Assembly: GCA_039986595.1 (NCBI GenBank)
Contig: JBDWQJ010000011.1
Coordinates: forward strand, 230,278 to 294,277
Origin: Lentilitoribacter sp039986595
Lineage (GTDB): Bacteria; Pseudomonadota; Alphaproteobacteria; Rhizobiales; Rhizobiaceae
Length of the DNA stretch: 64,000 nt
Direction of reading: 5' to 3'
Of the stretch, positions 33,254 through 41,689 are shown piece by piece (position 1 is the stretch's first letter; each line of letters starts with the position of its first letter). The notes below the pieces were generated by a model. That model was not told the DNA's origin. It saw only the letters and a program-made list of their open reading frames with translations, and ran no database searches. A program made the position numbers and the translations under genes.

Positions 33254-34861
33254 TTACTCAGCAGCATCAACAAACTGGTTCATTGTGTTGTCTTTGCCAG
33301 ACGCTTTGAGCGCAGCTTCGCCAGCGAAGTATTCTTTGTGATCATCACCCATGTCAGAACCTGCCATGTTTTGGTGCTTCACGCAGGCAATACCTTGGCG
33401 GATTTCTTTACGCTGAACACCTGCAACATAACCAAGCATGCCTTGATCACCGAAGTATTCTTTCGCCAAATTATCAGTGGACAGGGCAGCCGTGTGATAA
33501 GTCGGGAGTGTGATCAAGTGGTGGAAGATACCAGCTTCACGTGATGAATCTGCTTGGAATGTGCGGATGCGGCTATCAGCTTCAATCCCTAAATCTGTTT
33601 CATCATAAGATGCACTCATGAGTTTTGCGCGGTCATATGCTGAAACGTCTTTACCTTCTTGTTCCCATGCATCGAATACTTGCTGACGGAAGTTCAATGT
33701 CCAGTTAAAGGATGGTGAATTGTTGTAAACCAATTTCGCATTTGGAATTGTCTTACGGATTTCAGACACCATGCCACCAATTTGAGCGATATGAGGCTTT
33801 TCAGTTTCGATCCAAAGAAGATCAGCACCGTTTTGCAATGACGTGACACTATCAAGGACGCAACGCGCCTCACCCGTGCCCGAACGGAACTGGAACAAGT
33901 TTGAAAGTAGACGCTTTGGACGCATCATTTTACCGTCGCGGTTAATGATAACATCACCGTTTTGCATGTTGTCTGCTGTGATTTCTTCGCAATCGAGGAA
34001 TGAATTATATTGATCGCCCAAATCACCCGGCTCGTTTGAAACCGCGATTTGCTTTGTAAGACCAGCACCCAAGCTATCTGTGCGTGTCACGATGATACCG
34101 TTATCAATACCCATTTCTAAGAATGCATAACGACATGCACGAACTTTCGCTAAGAAATCTTCATGCGGAACCGTCACTTTACCATCTTGGTGACCACATT
34201 GCTTTTCATCAGACACTTGGTTTTCGATCTGCAATGCACATGCACCAGCTTCAATCATCTTCTTTGCCAACAAGTATGTCGCTTCAGCATTACCAAAGCC
34301 CGCATCAATATCAGCGATAACCGGAACAACATGCGTTTCGTGATTATCGATTGCTTTAAGCGCTTCCTGCTCTTTAGCAGCATCGCCTGCTTCGCGAGCA
34401 GCGTCTAGGTCTCGGAACAATCCGCCAAGCTCACGTGCATCTGCTTGACGCAAGAATGTATAAAGCTCTTCGATCAATGCTGGAACGGATGTTTTTTCGT
34501 GCATGGATTGGTCAGGCAGTGGACCAAATTCAGAACGAAGCGCTGCAACCATCCAACCAGAGAGATAAAGGTAACGTCCCTTTGTGGTTTCAAAGTGCTT
34601 TTTGATGGAGATCATTTTTTGCTGACCAATAAAACCATGCCAACAACCCAGTGATTGTGTGTAGTTCGCAGGATCTTGATCATAAGCGTCCATGTCTGCA
34701 CGCATGATGTCAGCTGTATATTTAGCGATATCAAGGCCGGTTTTAAAACGGTTTTGCAAACGCATACGTGCCACTGATTCAGCTTCAATTGCATTCCATG
34801 GGTTACCATTTGCGCCGATCAAGGTCTGTGCCTGGGCAATCTCTTGTGTGTATGTTGTCAT
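33254..34861 (-). CDS. aceA: Isocitrate lyase (long form)
   Basis: About 535 residues, the long subfamily found in Pseudomonas rather than the ~430-residue type. The active-site loop is KQCGHQ near residue 220, which retains the catalytic Cys and His. The isocitrate-binding segments SGWMVAAL, ADIDAGFG and NSPSFNWTLNF are present. It cleaves isocitrate to glyoxylate and succinate in the glyoxylate shunt. The ATG at 34861 is favoured: AAGGAG is eight bases upstream. No malate synthase lies adjacent. Its leader region contains repeated TTTGTAAAA elements, likely regulatory. Confidence 0.96.
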   Translation of the reverse strand: MTTYTQEIAQAQTLIGANGNPWNAIEAESVARMRLQNRFKTGLDIAKYTADIMRADMDAYDQDPANYTQSLGCWHGFIGQQKMISIKKHFETTKGRYLYLSGWMVAALRSEFGPLPDQSMHEKTSVPALIEELYTFLRQADARELGGLFRDLDAAREAGDAAKEQEALKAIDNHETHVVPVIADIDAGFGNAEATYLLAKKMIEAGACALQIENQVSDEKQCGHQDGKVTVPHEDFLAKVRACRYAFLEMGIDNGIIVTRTDSLGAGLTKQIAVSNEPGDLGDQYNSFLDCEEITADNMQNGDVIINRDGKMMRPKRLLSNLFQFRSGTGEARCVLDSVTSLQNGADLLWIETEKPHIAQIGGMVSEIRKTIPNAKLVYNNSPSFNWTLNFRQQVFDAWEQEGKDVSAYDRAKLMSASYDETDLGIEADSRIRTFQADSSREAGIFHHLITLPTYHTAALSTDNLAKEYFGDQGMLGYVAGVQRKEIRQGIACVKHQNMAGSDMGDDHKEYFAGEAALKASGKDNTMNQFVDAAE

Positions 34862-34880
34862 AATCATGACTCCTTGGAAG

Positions 34881-35095
34881 TTTTACAAATATTTACACAG
34901 CAGTTTATTCGCTTTAATTTGGAGGTTGACCGTAGGAGAAACTGTCAATCAAACCGAATATAACGCTGTAACTGAGGTTCTTTTGCCATGTTGCAGCGCG
35001 AAAAACAGCCAAAATTTGTAAAAACACCACAAAAAGCGAGTCAACTTGTGACTTTTGTAAAAATGACTTTGTAAAATTGTAAATTTTGTAAAAAT
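34881..35095. promoter_or_regulatory. Repeated TTTGTAAAA elements in the aceA upstream region
   Basis: The 376-bp aceA/DeoR intergenic region contains TTTGTAAAA(A) at 35015, 35054, 35068 and 35085, a partial TTGTAAA at 35077, and one inverted copy (TTTTACAAAT, 34881–34890) just upstream of aceA. Four to five copies in about 80 bp imply a specific regulator of the glyoxylate shunt. The matching regulator is not identified here. Confidence 0.55.
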
Positions 35096-35179
35096 GCATT
35101 GATGACCTTTATGTGAAGCCGTCAATTCTAGAGACAACAGATCAAAACACCTTTCTCAGTCAGTCATCTGACTGGGCTC

Positions 35180-35208
35180 TTGACACTCCAAGCTCGCACC
35201 TTTATGCA
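35180..35208 (+). promoter_or_regulatory. Predicted promoter for the DeoR gene
   Basis: TTGACA (35180–35185) and TATGCA (35203–35208) with a 17-bp spacer, about 30 bp upstream of the DeoR start. The −10 overlaps the first of the phased TGCA repeats. Confidence 0.45.
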
Positions 35209-35238
35209 ATGTTTTGCAATAAATTGCAGGATTATGCA
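35205..35238. promoter_or_regulatory. Four TGCA repeats at exact 10-bp intervals
   Basis: TGCA recurs with its G at 35206, 35216, 35226 and 35236, twice as TGCAAT. The tract runs from the −10 element through the ribosome site to the DeoR ATG. Helically phased direct repeats of this kind are used by DeoR-family repressors, so autoregulation is likely. Confidence 0.55.
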
Positions 35239-35993
35239 TGAATTTGAATATACCAGATACCCGCCAGCAGGTTTTGTCGCAAAGGCTAAACCAAGGTTCA
35301 CAGCTGATTGCACAGGAGCTTGCGGAAGAATTTGATGTATCGCTCGACACAATCCGGCGCGATATTTTAGCGCTCGAGGCAAATGGTAAAGCTCGTCGAG
35401 TGCGCGGTGGTGCTGTGCCCATTGCTAAACCTGTATCGCCCATGCTGGAACGCTTGTCATCCGGCCACGGTGTTAACCAGGCCATTATTGACGCCACAAT
35501 CGCGCAGATCGCTCAGACACCCACACTATTGGTGGATGGCGGCACAACCACGCTTGCGATCATTTCTCAACTGCCAAGACTTGACCAGCGTCTTGTTATT
35601 ACGCCGTCGCCTTGGATCGCCATTGCTGCGCAAGAGCGCGATTCTAACGTACATTTAATTGGAGGTCACCTCAGCAAAAGTGGTGGCATATCTACGGGTA
35701 ATTCTGCATTTGGTGATATTAAAAATATCGCCGTGGATATCACAATTTTAGGCGTTTGCGGTATAGATGCAAACTTTGGTTTAAGCGCTGATGATTACGC
35801 CGAAATGCACATGAAGCAAGCTATGCATCGTGCGGCGCGGCGCACCATTGTCGCGACAGATCACTTAAAGCTTAATACCCGCGCCCGTCATCATACATTA
35901 CCGATCAATGAAATTGACCTCATCATTACCGATGCATCTTCAGAACAAATCGAACCATTTGCGGATACTGATACTGCGTTCGAATTGGTCTAA
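35238..35993 (+). CDS. DeoR-family transcriptional regulator
   Basis: 251 residues: DeoR HTH (SQLIAQELAEEFDVSLDTIRRDILALEANGKARRVRGGAV) and a DeoRC sensor domain (GGTTTLAIISQLP, ATDHLKLNTRARH). The sensor normally binds phosphorylated sugars. It is 35 bp upstream of an MFS gene on the same strand, probably a repressor–transporter operon. Phased TGCA repeats occupy its promoter. Confidence 0.92.
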   Translation: MNLNIPDTRQQVLSQRLNQGSQLIAQELAEEFDVSLDTIRRDILALEANGKARRVRGGAVPIAKPVSPMLERLSSGHGVNQAIIDATIAQIAQTPTLLVDGGTTTLAIISQLPRLDQRLVITPSPWIAIAAQERDSNVHLIGGHLSKSGGISTGNSAFGDIKNIAVDITILGVCGIDANFGLSADDYAEMHMKQAMHRAARRTIVATDHLKLNTRARHHTLPINEIDLIITDASSEQIEPFADTDTAFELV

Positions 35994-36028
35994 CCTCAAG
36001 ATATTTATAATTATAAGAAAGTACATTC

Positions 36029-37162
36029 GTGACCGATTACAGCCAAACAGCCCCAGCTCGACTTTCTACTCGACTTGCATTTTTTGCAGCGGGATTTGCC
36101 ATGGCATGCCTTGCGCCACTCTTCCCGTTCATCAAATCACAAGTCGGTGCAAATGAGGGGCAATTTGGATTAATCCTTTTGTGCTTAGGACTAGGCTCGA
36201 TCATTGCCATGCCTGTCACTGGGATTATCTCTGCGCGCTATGGCGCCAAACCAATGATCCTCTTAGGTGGTTTTGGTTTGGTATTGTTTTTACCAGCACT
36301 TGTTTTTGCCCCATCGCCAATTGTACTTGGTGCAATATTGTTTTTGTTCGGTGCATCGTTAGGCACGATTGATGTGGCGATGAATGTTCATGGCGCCGAG
36401 ATTGAAGGGCTTGAACAGCGTTCTTTGATGTCCAATTTTCATGCACAATTTAGCATTGGTGGCTTTTTTGGCGCTGGTCTTGTGACATTATTGCTATCAT
36501 TTGGCACGAAGTTTCATACGGCGGCAATTATTGGTGCGGTGCTCACACTATTTGCGATGATCTTGGCTCGCAGCGGATTGTTATCCGTGAGCGGGAAAGA
36601 ACCTGAACCTTTTAAATTCCCGCGCGGGGTTGTCTTACTGTTAGCATTGCTAGCCGGCATCACCTTCTTGGTTGAAGGTGCGGTGCTGGATTGGGGTGCA
36701 ATCTTAATCATCGATCAGGAACTTGCGGCAAAAGAAAACGCTGGAATTGGCTATATCTTATTCTCTGTCGCAATGGTGATTGCACGATTAAGTGGGGATA
36801 AAATCATCAATGCCTTGGGCGGTTTTAAGGTTTTAGTTTTAGGGGGCTTTGTTACGATTGCGGGCATTGCCATTATTTTGCTGAGCCCTTCTGCGCTCTT
36901 GGCAAAATTAGGCTTTATTTTAATCGGACTGGGAGCTGCAAATCTTGTTCCCATTATCTTCAGTGCAGCAGGCCGCCAAAAAATAATGCCATCCAGCTTA
37001 GCGGTCGCATCGGTAACGACAACTGGCTATGCAGGCATATTACTGGGTCCTGCCCTTATTGGCTTTGCAGCAAATATCTCAAGCTTAAGCGTGGCGTTTT
37101 GGTTATTGGCAATCTTGATGGCCGTTATTCCGCTAACGGCCAAAATCGTTGCAAGGATCTAA
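36029..37162 (+). CDS. MFS transporter, YbjJ-like
   Basis: 377 residues with a GTG start and twelve predicted helices. Motifs APLFPFIKSQVGANEGQFGLILLCLGLGSIIAMP, ISARYGAKPMI and DVAMNVHGAEIE match the YbjJ-type MFS group. An inner-membrane carrier, probably for a sugar or a derivative, given the DeoR neighbour upstream. There is no clear ribosome site for any alternative start. Confidence 0.88.
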   Translation: MTDYSQTAPARLSTRLAFFAAGFAMACLAPLFPFIKSQVGANEGQFGLILLCLGLGSIIAMPVTGIISARYGAKPMILLGGFGLVLFLPALVFAPSPIVLGAILFLFGASLGTIDVAMNVHGAEIEGLEQRSLMSNFHAQFSIGGFFGAGLVTLLLSFGTKFHTAAIIGAVLTLFAMILARSGLLSVSGKEPEPFKFPRGVVLLLALLAGITFLVEGAVLDWGAILIIDQELAAKENAGIGYILFSVAMVIARLSGDKIINALGGFKVLVLGGFVTIAGIAIILLSPSALLAKLGFILIGLGAANLVPIIFSAAGRQKIMPSSLAVASVTTTGYAGILLGPALIGFAANISSLSVAFWLLAILMAVIPLTAKIVARI

Positions 37163-37191
37163 TTTATCCAGTTAAATCAATTGAACTTGGC

Positions 37192-37782
37192 TTAATAAGC
37201 TTTTGAGCCAAGCTGTTTTACCACTTTCAGCCATTTTTCAATCTGATTTTGGTTTGCCGCGCTTGCAGGAGCAAAATGCGTAATACGTGCAGGTTTTATG
37301 CCGCAGAAATGAAAAATCTGCCCTTTAATTTGCCTTAGTAACGCATTTCGATACAGCAACCAAAAGAAAAAACCTGGCGTATCCGAAGTCACAAAGACAC
37401 GTGCGGTTCGACCAGTGAGCATTGGAAGCGGCATTCCCAATTTTGATGTGCGTGTATCAAAAGCCCATCCTGGCAAAAAGGTCCGGTCAAAGATGCCTTT
37501 GAGCTTTGCTGGCATCCCTCCCCACCACATTGGTGTTGTTAAAACAATATGCTGCGCCCAATCTATATCTTTGCGTAGCGCTGAAAGATCAGGCTCAAGG
37601 TCCTTGTGTTGTTTGTAACCGGCAAATGCATGATTTGGATCAAAACTCATCTGAGATAGATGCGAAATGCGCACATCATGCCCCTCATTTCGCGCCTCTT
37701 GCAAATAGGTTTCTGCGATAGATTTCGATAGCGAATTTTCCGCAGGGTGACCGTTTAGTATGAAGATGCGTTTTTGCGTCAT
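37192..37782 (-). CDS. NAD(P)H:quinone reductase, flavodoxin_2 family (MdaB/KefF-like)
   Basis: 196 residues of the flavodoxin-like quinone reductase fold. N-terminal ILNGHPAENSLSKSIAETY is the FAD/FMN loop; TTPMWWGGMPAKLKGIFDRTFLPGWAF is diagnostic for the MdaB/KefF/NQO1 group. It should reduce quinones by two electrons with NAD(P)H. It is divergent from a TetR gene; three strong palindromes lie between them, so it is almost certainly a target of that repressor. Confidence 0.92.
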   Translation of the reverse strand: MTQKRIFILNGHPAENSLSKSIAETYLQEARNEGHDVRISHLSQMSFDPNHAFAGYKQHKDLEPDLSALRKDIDWAQHIVLTTPMWWGGMPAKLKGIFDRTFLPGWAFDTRTSKLGMPLPMLTGRTARVFVTSDTPGFFFWLLYRNALLRQIKGQIFHFCGIKPARITHFAPASAANQNQIEKWLKVVKQLGSKAY

Positions 37783-37811
37783 AATCTATAATTCCTAGAG
37801 ATTGCAATAAT

Positions 37812-37870
37812 TGACCATGGTCATAATTAGAAAAATGACCGTAGTCAATATTTATTTTTGACCTTGGTCA
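37812..37870. promoter_or_regulatory. Three TetR operators (TGACC…GGTCA) in a row
   Basis: TGACCATGGTCA (37812–37823, perfect), TGACCGTAGTCA (37836–37847) and TGACCTTGGTCA (37859–37870) are spaced 24 and 23 bp apart, two helical turns. They fill the 109-bp divergent region between the quinone reductase and TetR genes, 30–80 bp upstream of each start. Confidence 0.8.
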
Positions 37871-37891
37871 TTAAATCTGTATTTTCACAAC

Positions 37892-38470
37892 ATGATTAAA
37901 CAGACTCAAAAACGCAGTGTTGAGACACGTGCAAAGCTCATTCGTGTTGCTAAAGAAGTGATTTCTGCCCATGGCTATGGCGCTATGCGCGTTGAAGAAA
38001 TTGTAAAAACTGCAGGCGTTGCAAAAGGAACTTTCTTTGCGCATTTTAAAGACAAAGATGCACTCATGGACCTTATTATTGGCGCCGAAATAAACGCACT
38101 TTTAGACGATGCTGAAAAAGGGTCTGATCCAAAGAACCTAGATGAGCTCGTTCTACGGCTTCAGCCATTGATGAATTTCATGACAAGCGAACGATATATA
38201 TTTGATGTAATCGTTCGGCATTCAGGTGCAGCAGTAAAAGAAGAGATTGGGCCGATTGCGCAGACTTTTGATCGAACGATCGAAATTGCGTCACAATGGT
38301 TAGCGAACGGGAATTTTCGCAAGGATGTGTCGGAAGTTTTATTAGCGGAAGGCATCCAAGCATTTGCAGTGCAAGCGATGGCACTTCATTTTTGCGCCAT
38401 CAATAACAAAGAAGAGATGCACTCACGATTTAAAACCTATCTTCAAGCTTGGTTGACCCCTTCCATTTAG
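37892..38470 (+). CDS. TetR-family transcriptional regulator
   Basis: 192 residues with an N-terminal HTH (VISAHGYGAMRVEEIVKTAGVAKGTFFAHFKDKDALMDLII) and a C-terminal ligand domain of no close class. It is divergent from the quinone reductase, with three palindromic operators in between, so it probably represses the reductase and itself. It is convergent with the HupE gene. Ligand likely a quinone or electrophile. Confidence 0.92.
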   Translation: MIKQTQKRSVETRAKLIRVAKEVISAHGYGAMRVEEIVKTAGVAKGTFFAHFKDKDALMDLIIGAEINALLDDAEKGSDPKNLDELVLRLQPLMNFMTSERYIFDVIVRHSGAAVKEEIGPIAQTFDRTIEIASQWLANGNFRKDVSEVLLAEGIQAFAVQAMALHFCAINNKEEMHSRFKTYLQAWLTPSI

Positions 38471-38529
38471 ACATGACCTCATCACATTTCACGGGGTATA
38501 GAAGATAGCTTTACGCTCCAATAGTGTGA

Positions 38530-39132
38530 TCAATAGCCTGCCATTTGCAGCAAGATATGAAATCCCATACCAGAAACAATTGCACCAGAATATCGAAGCA
38601 AAGTTGCTCCATCAGGGATCTTATCGGATAAATGACCAATGGCGACACCTAACAGATGAAGACCAGCCGTCCCCACCATAAAGCCTGTAATATAAGCGCC
38701 TGAGCTGGCAAGTTCTGGAATTTCTTGACCATGTGCATAGCCGTGAAAAACTGCAAATAACGAAACCGATGCAAAGAGTGTGAGAGCGTTTATGCGGCCA
38801 CCGCCGGCGATTATCAACCCAAGCACGATCACTGATAAAACAATTCCTAATTCAATCGCAGTTAACCCAATACCGACCATTCCTAATGCACCGCCGAGCG
38901 CCATAACACCAACGAAACATGCGGGCACGGACCAAATAGCATGATTGAATTTGCGGGCAGCAACTTGCGCAGACACAACACCAACAGCGACCATTGCTAA
39001 TAAGTGATCAAGGCCCAAAACCGGGTGACTTATACCAGCCATGAACCCGCCGCCAACACCATGTGCATGGGTTTGTGCAAACGCCAAACTTGGAACTAGT
39101 ATTAACGAGATTAATATTGCAATTGGCAGCAT
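38530..39132 (-). CDS. HupE/UreJ-family membrane protein
   Basis: 200 residues with a signal-like N-terminus ending at AFAQ, followed by HPVLGLDHLLAMVAVGVV, the hallmark HupE/UreJ histidine motif, and HGYAHGQE further on. About six helices. Family members transport nickel or cobalt for hydrogenase or urease. No hydrogenase or urease genes are in the window, so the metal target is unclear. Confidence 0.92.
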   Translation of the reverse strand: MLPIAILISLILVPSLAFAQTHAHGVGGGFMAGISHPVLGLDHLLAMVAVGVVSAQVAARKFNHAIWSVPACFVGVMALGGALGMVGIGLTAIELGIVLSVIVLGLIIAGGGRINALTLFASVSLFAVFHGYAHGQEIPELASSGAYITGFMVGTAGLHLLGVAIGHLSDKIPDGATLLRYSGAIVSGMGFHILLQMAGY

Positions 39133-39349
39133 CGTTACATCCTTCTCATTCGTTGATTATCTGAAATATAATCGCAGCGAAAATTGATAGTGTGATGAAG
39201 AGAAAATGTAGAGATTGTGGAATAAACAAACAGTTTTAATCTATCTATTTACTGAGCATTAACGATCAACTCCACCGCCCCAACAGCTTGCCGACAAGCA
39301 AACCAAGTTGGGACAATAGTCTTTTCTGATGAGATCTCTAATTGAATAA

Positions 39350-39976
39350 TCAATAGGATATCGCAGGCGTTTGGCTTAAATATCTATCGCTTTGCAATTG
39401 CGCAACCATGAACTGGGCTGCATCTGCACGAGAAATTTTAAGCTCTAATCCATCACGTTTATAAGGTGAAAACCCACGTTGGTAATTTCCGGTTTTTGGA
39501 CCGTCTGTGAATGCACTTGGTCGCACAATTGTCCAATCGAGATTTGATTTTTTAACCACGGCTTCTTGCGTGTGGTGATCTTCATAGGCTGGGCGCAGCA
39601 ATAAGCCGAACATGATGTTTTTCCATAGAAAGTTTAGGTTGCCACGGCTATCGCCCACACCCAGACTTGATAGACATACAAAACGTTTTACACCGTGGAT
39701 CTTCATACCTTCAGTAATATGCTTTGTCCCCATTGTGCGAACGGCTCCTTTGCGGCCTGCACCCAATGCACAAATAACACCGTCGTGGCCTTTAACTGCT
39801 TGAGCCACTGAATAGGCATCAAACACATCGCCCTTTATAACGCTAAGCGCAGGTGATGCGGAATATTCAAATATTCCTGAACGCGTAAAGGCTGTGACTT
39901 CATGCCCTTCTGATAGAGCCTCTTGCACTACATTGCGGCCCAATGTGCCTGTCGCACCAAATACAATAATTTTCAT
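39350..39976 (-). CDS. NAD(P)-binding atypical SDR (NmrA/HSCARG-like)
   Basis: About 208 residues with the Rossmann loop IIVFGATGTLGRNVVQEALSEGHEVTAFTRSG and the lengthened NAD(P)-binding family layout; no catalytic Tyr–Lys pair is obvious. The ATG at 39976 is preferred, six bases after GGAG; the preceding in-frame TTG/ATG codons are less well placed. Such proteins sense or use NADPH. It is divergent from TetR (40068) with palindromic repeats in the gap. Confidence 0.88.
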   Translation of the reverse strand: MKIIVFGATGTLGRNVVQEALSEGHEVTAFTRSGIFEYSASPALSVIKGDVFDAYSVAQAVKGHDGVICALGAGRKGAVRTMGTKHITEGMKIHGVKRFVCLSSLGVGDSRGNLNFLWKNIMFGLLLRPAYEDHHTQEAVVKKSNLDWTIVRPSAFTDGPKTGNYQRGFSPYKRDGLELKISRADAAQFMVAQLQSDRYLSQTPAISY

Positions 39977-40015
39977 TTTCATCTCCAATTTAGATTTAAG
40001 TTTGTTTGTTTAATT

Positions 40016-40075
40016 TACTTTACACCGTGTCAATTGACATGGTCACAAGTATTAGTTACTTTACATCATGTCAAG
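40016..40075. promoter_or_regulatory. TetR operator region: 19-bp direct repeat plus dyad
   Basis: TTACTTTACACCGTGTCAA (40016–40034) recurs as TTACTTTACATCATGTCAA (40057–40075), 17 of 19 identical, the second copy across the TetR start codon. TGTCAATTGACA (40029–40040) is a perfect palindrome that extends to ACC…GGT with one mismatched pair. It lies between the NAD(P)-binding gene and TetR. Confidence 0.65.
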
Positions 40076-40658
40076 AGAAAAAAATGAAACACGCCAGAAA
40101 ATTTTGGATTCAACTTTAAAGCTGCTGGAAAAGAGTTCAGGCGGCAAAGAAGTGCGTATGAGCGATATTGCAAAAGAGGCTGGGATCAGTCGACAAGCTG
40201 TGTATCTTCATTTCCCCACCCGTGCAGATCTGTTGATTGCAGTGACCTATCGGCTAGATGAAATATACGATGCAGCGGGCCGTTTGATCAAACCCGCTCA
40301 AGCTAAGACAGGCGCTTTAAGGCTTGATGCGTATATCGAGGCTTGGCTGGGCTATCTGCCGCTAATATACGGTGTGGTGAAAGCCATGATGGATATGCGC
40401 GATGATGATGAAGCCGCAAATGAAGCTTATGATTTACGCATGCAACATATCCGAAATGCCTGTGAAACCACCATTCGAGCACTTAAAGACGACAAACAGC
40501 TGCAATCACATCTAACTGTAGAGGTTGCAACCGACATCTTGTGGACCTTGCTATCAATTCCTGTTTGGGAACAATACCGCTTTAAATGCGGATGGACGGC
40601 GCAGGAATGCATCCAGCGGACCCAAATAAATGCAAAGGCTGCGCTGCTTAAGCCATAG
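40068..40658 (+). CDS. TetR-family transcriptional regulator
   Basis: 196 residues: HTH (LEKSSGGKEVRMSDIAKEAGISRQAVYLHFPTRADLLIAV) and a helical C-terminal domain. It is divergent from the NAD(P)-binding protein gene. The last 11 bp overlap the end of the convergent XRE gene. Likely represses the divergent gene and itself through the repeat/dyad region. Confidence 0.9.
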   Translation: MSREKNETRQKILDSTLKLLEKSSGGKEVRMSDIAKEAGISRQAVYLHFPTRADLLIAVTYRLDEIYDAAGRLIKPAQAKTGALRLDAYIEAWLGYLPLIYGVVKAMMDMRDDDEAANEAYDLRMQHIRNACETTIRALKDDKQLQSHLTVEVATDILWTLLSIPVWEQYRFKCGWTAQECIQRTQINAKAALLKP

Positions 40659-41439
40659 CCTGATCAGCCATCGCTTCTAACATTTTTTTTGTTGCCTCAT
40701 CTGTTGGGAACAACATCTCTATTTTTAACTCCGATAAAGCGATATCTTCCGTTGAGCCAAATTGCGCGATGGTTGAGAAAAACGACAAGCGTTGATCACC
40801 CATTTTATAAACCGCAGGTATGACAGCAGGCCCCTCACCGTCTTTTAAAATATTTTGACCATCGCCAAGCATTTCGAGCTTTTGGCCGATACCTTCAATC
40901 GCTTTATCCAAAACTTCGTCACCGCCTAGATGTTCGTTTTCTGTGCGCAATCGAATATACATGGCGCGCAAAACCTCGGCATGATTTTCAATAACTTGCC
41001 CCATAACCTCATCATCTAAAAGCGCCTCAAGGAGATTGCTCCCTTCGCTCAATCCGGCCCCGCCAAGCATGAGTGCAGCAGCGCGATTTGTTTTGACAAC
41101 ATTCCAATGTCGATCAAGGGCGAAGGCGGGATAAGGGTCATGATTTTGTAACGTCCACGATACCGCAGCTCTAATATGGGTCATATCATCACTGCTCAAA
41201 TCGCGCTTTTTATATAAAGGAGCAAAACCAGCTGACGTTAAAAATGCATTGCGAGCTGAAACCGGCATATCAAGCGTATCACACAACATCATCACCATAG
41301 ATTGGCTAGGTCTTGAACGTCCCGTTTCCAAAAACGAAATGTGCCTGGCTGAGATATTAGCAGATAGTCCCAGATCCATTTGGCTCATGCGTCGACGACC
41401 ACGCCATTGTTTTAAACTGGTTCCGAAATTGTTTTGCAT
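40648..41439 (-). CDS. XRE-family regulator with MmyB-like ligand domain
   Basis: 263 residues: a Cro/CI-type HTH (about 10–65; LKQWRGRRRMSQMDLGLSANISARHISFLETGRSRPSQSMV) followed by the MmyB-like ligand-binding domain (about 100–260), which starts LDRHWNVVKTNRAAALML. Such regulators sense hydrophobic ligands in actinobacterial relatives. Convergent and overlapping with TetR. Two copies of an identical dyad lie upstream of this gene/MAPEG and of the next membrane gene, a likely regulon. Confidence 0.9.
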   Translation of the reverse strand: MQNNFGTSLKQWRGRRRMSQMDLGLSANISARHISFLETGRSRPSQSMVMMLCDTLDMPVSARNAFLTSAGFAPLYKKRDLSSDDMTHIRAAVSWTLQNHDPYPAFALDRHWNVVKTNRAAALMLGGAGLSEGSNLLEALLDDEVMGQVIENHAEVLRAMYIRLRTENEHLGGDEVLDKAIEGIGQKLEMLGDGQNILKDGEGPAVIPAVYKMGDQRLSFFSTIAQFGSTEDIALSELKIEMLFPTDEATKKMLEAMADQAMA

Positions 41440-41487
41440 ATACGCCTCCTATTGGGCCGTTCTAACCCATTTGCGCTCCAAAAACAC

Positions 41488-41527
41488 TTACCTTGGAGGT
41501 AATGAAAGCTCATTATTTCCAATTTGA
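41488..41527. promoter_or_regulatory. XRE/MAPEG intergenic operator
   Basis: TTACCT-TGG-AGGTAA (41488–41502), preceded by CAC, then ATTTCC-AATTTGA at 41515–41527. The same composite recurs upstream of 42216. It lies between the divergent XRE and MAPEG genes. Confidence 0.65.
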
Positions 41528-41689
41528 GATATCTGTTTATATAAAATCCTCAATTAATTCATAAATTTAGCCCGTTTTCGAAGTTTTTCTTAGTTTCTAC
41601 GTGTCGCTTTGGTCCAATTGCGCAAAAGCTACGTACAACCAATTAACAAGCACTTCATGTTAGAAACTCGTTTAAAACGGAAAGTGACA

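Noticed and set aside
38530..39132. Hydrogenase/urease cluster membership of HupE
   Set aside because: No hydrogenase or urease structural or accessory genes flank it.
39240..39255. Match (12/16) to the TetR palindrome in the HupE downstream gap
   Set aside because: Only one half-site matches and no start codon is near; likely chance in AT-rich DNA.
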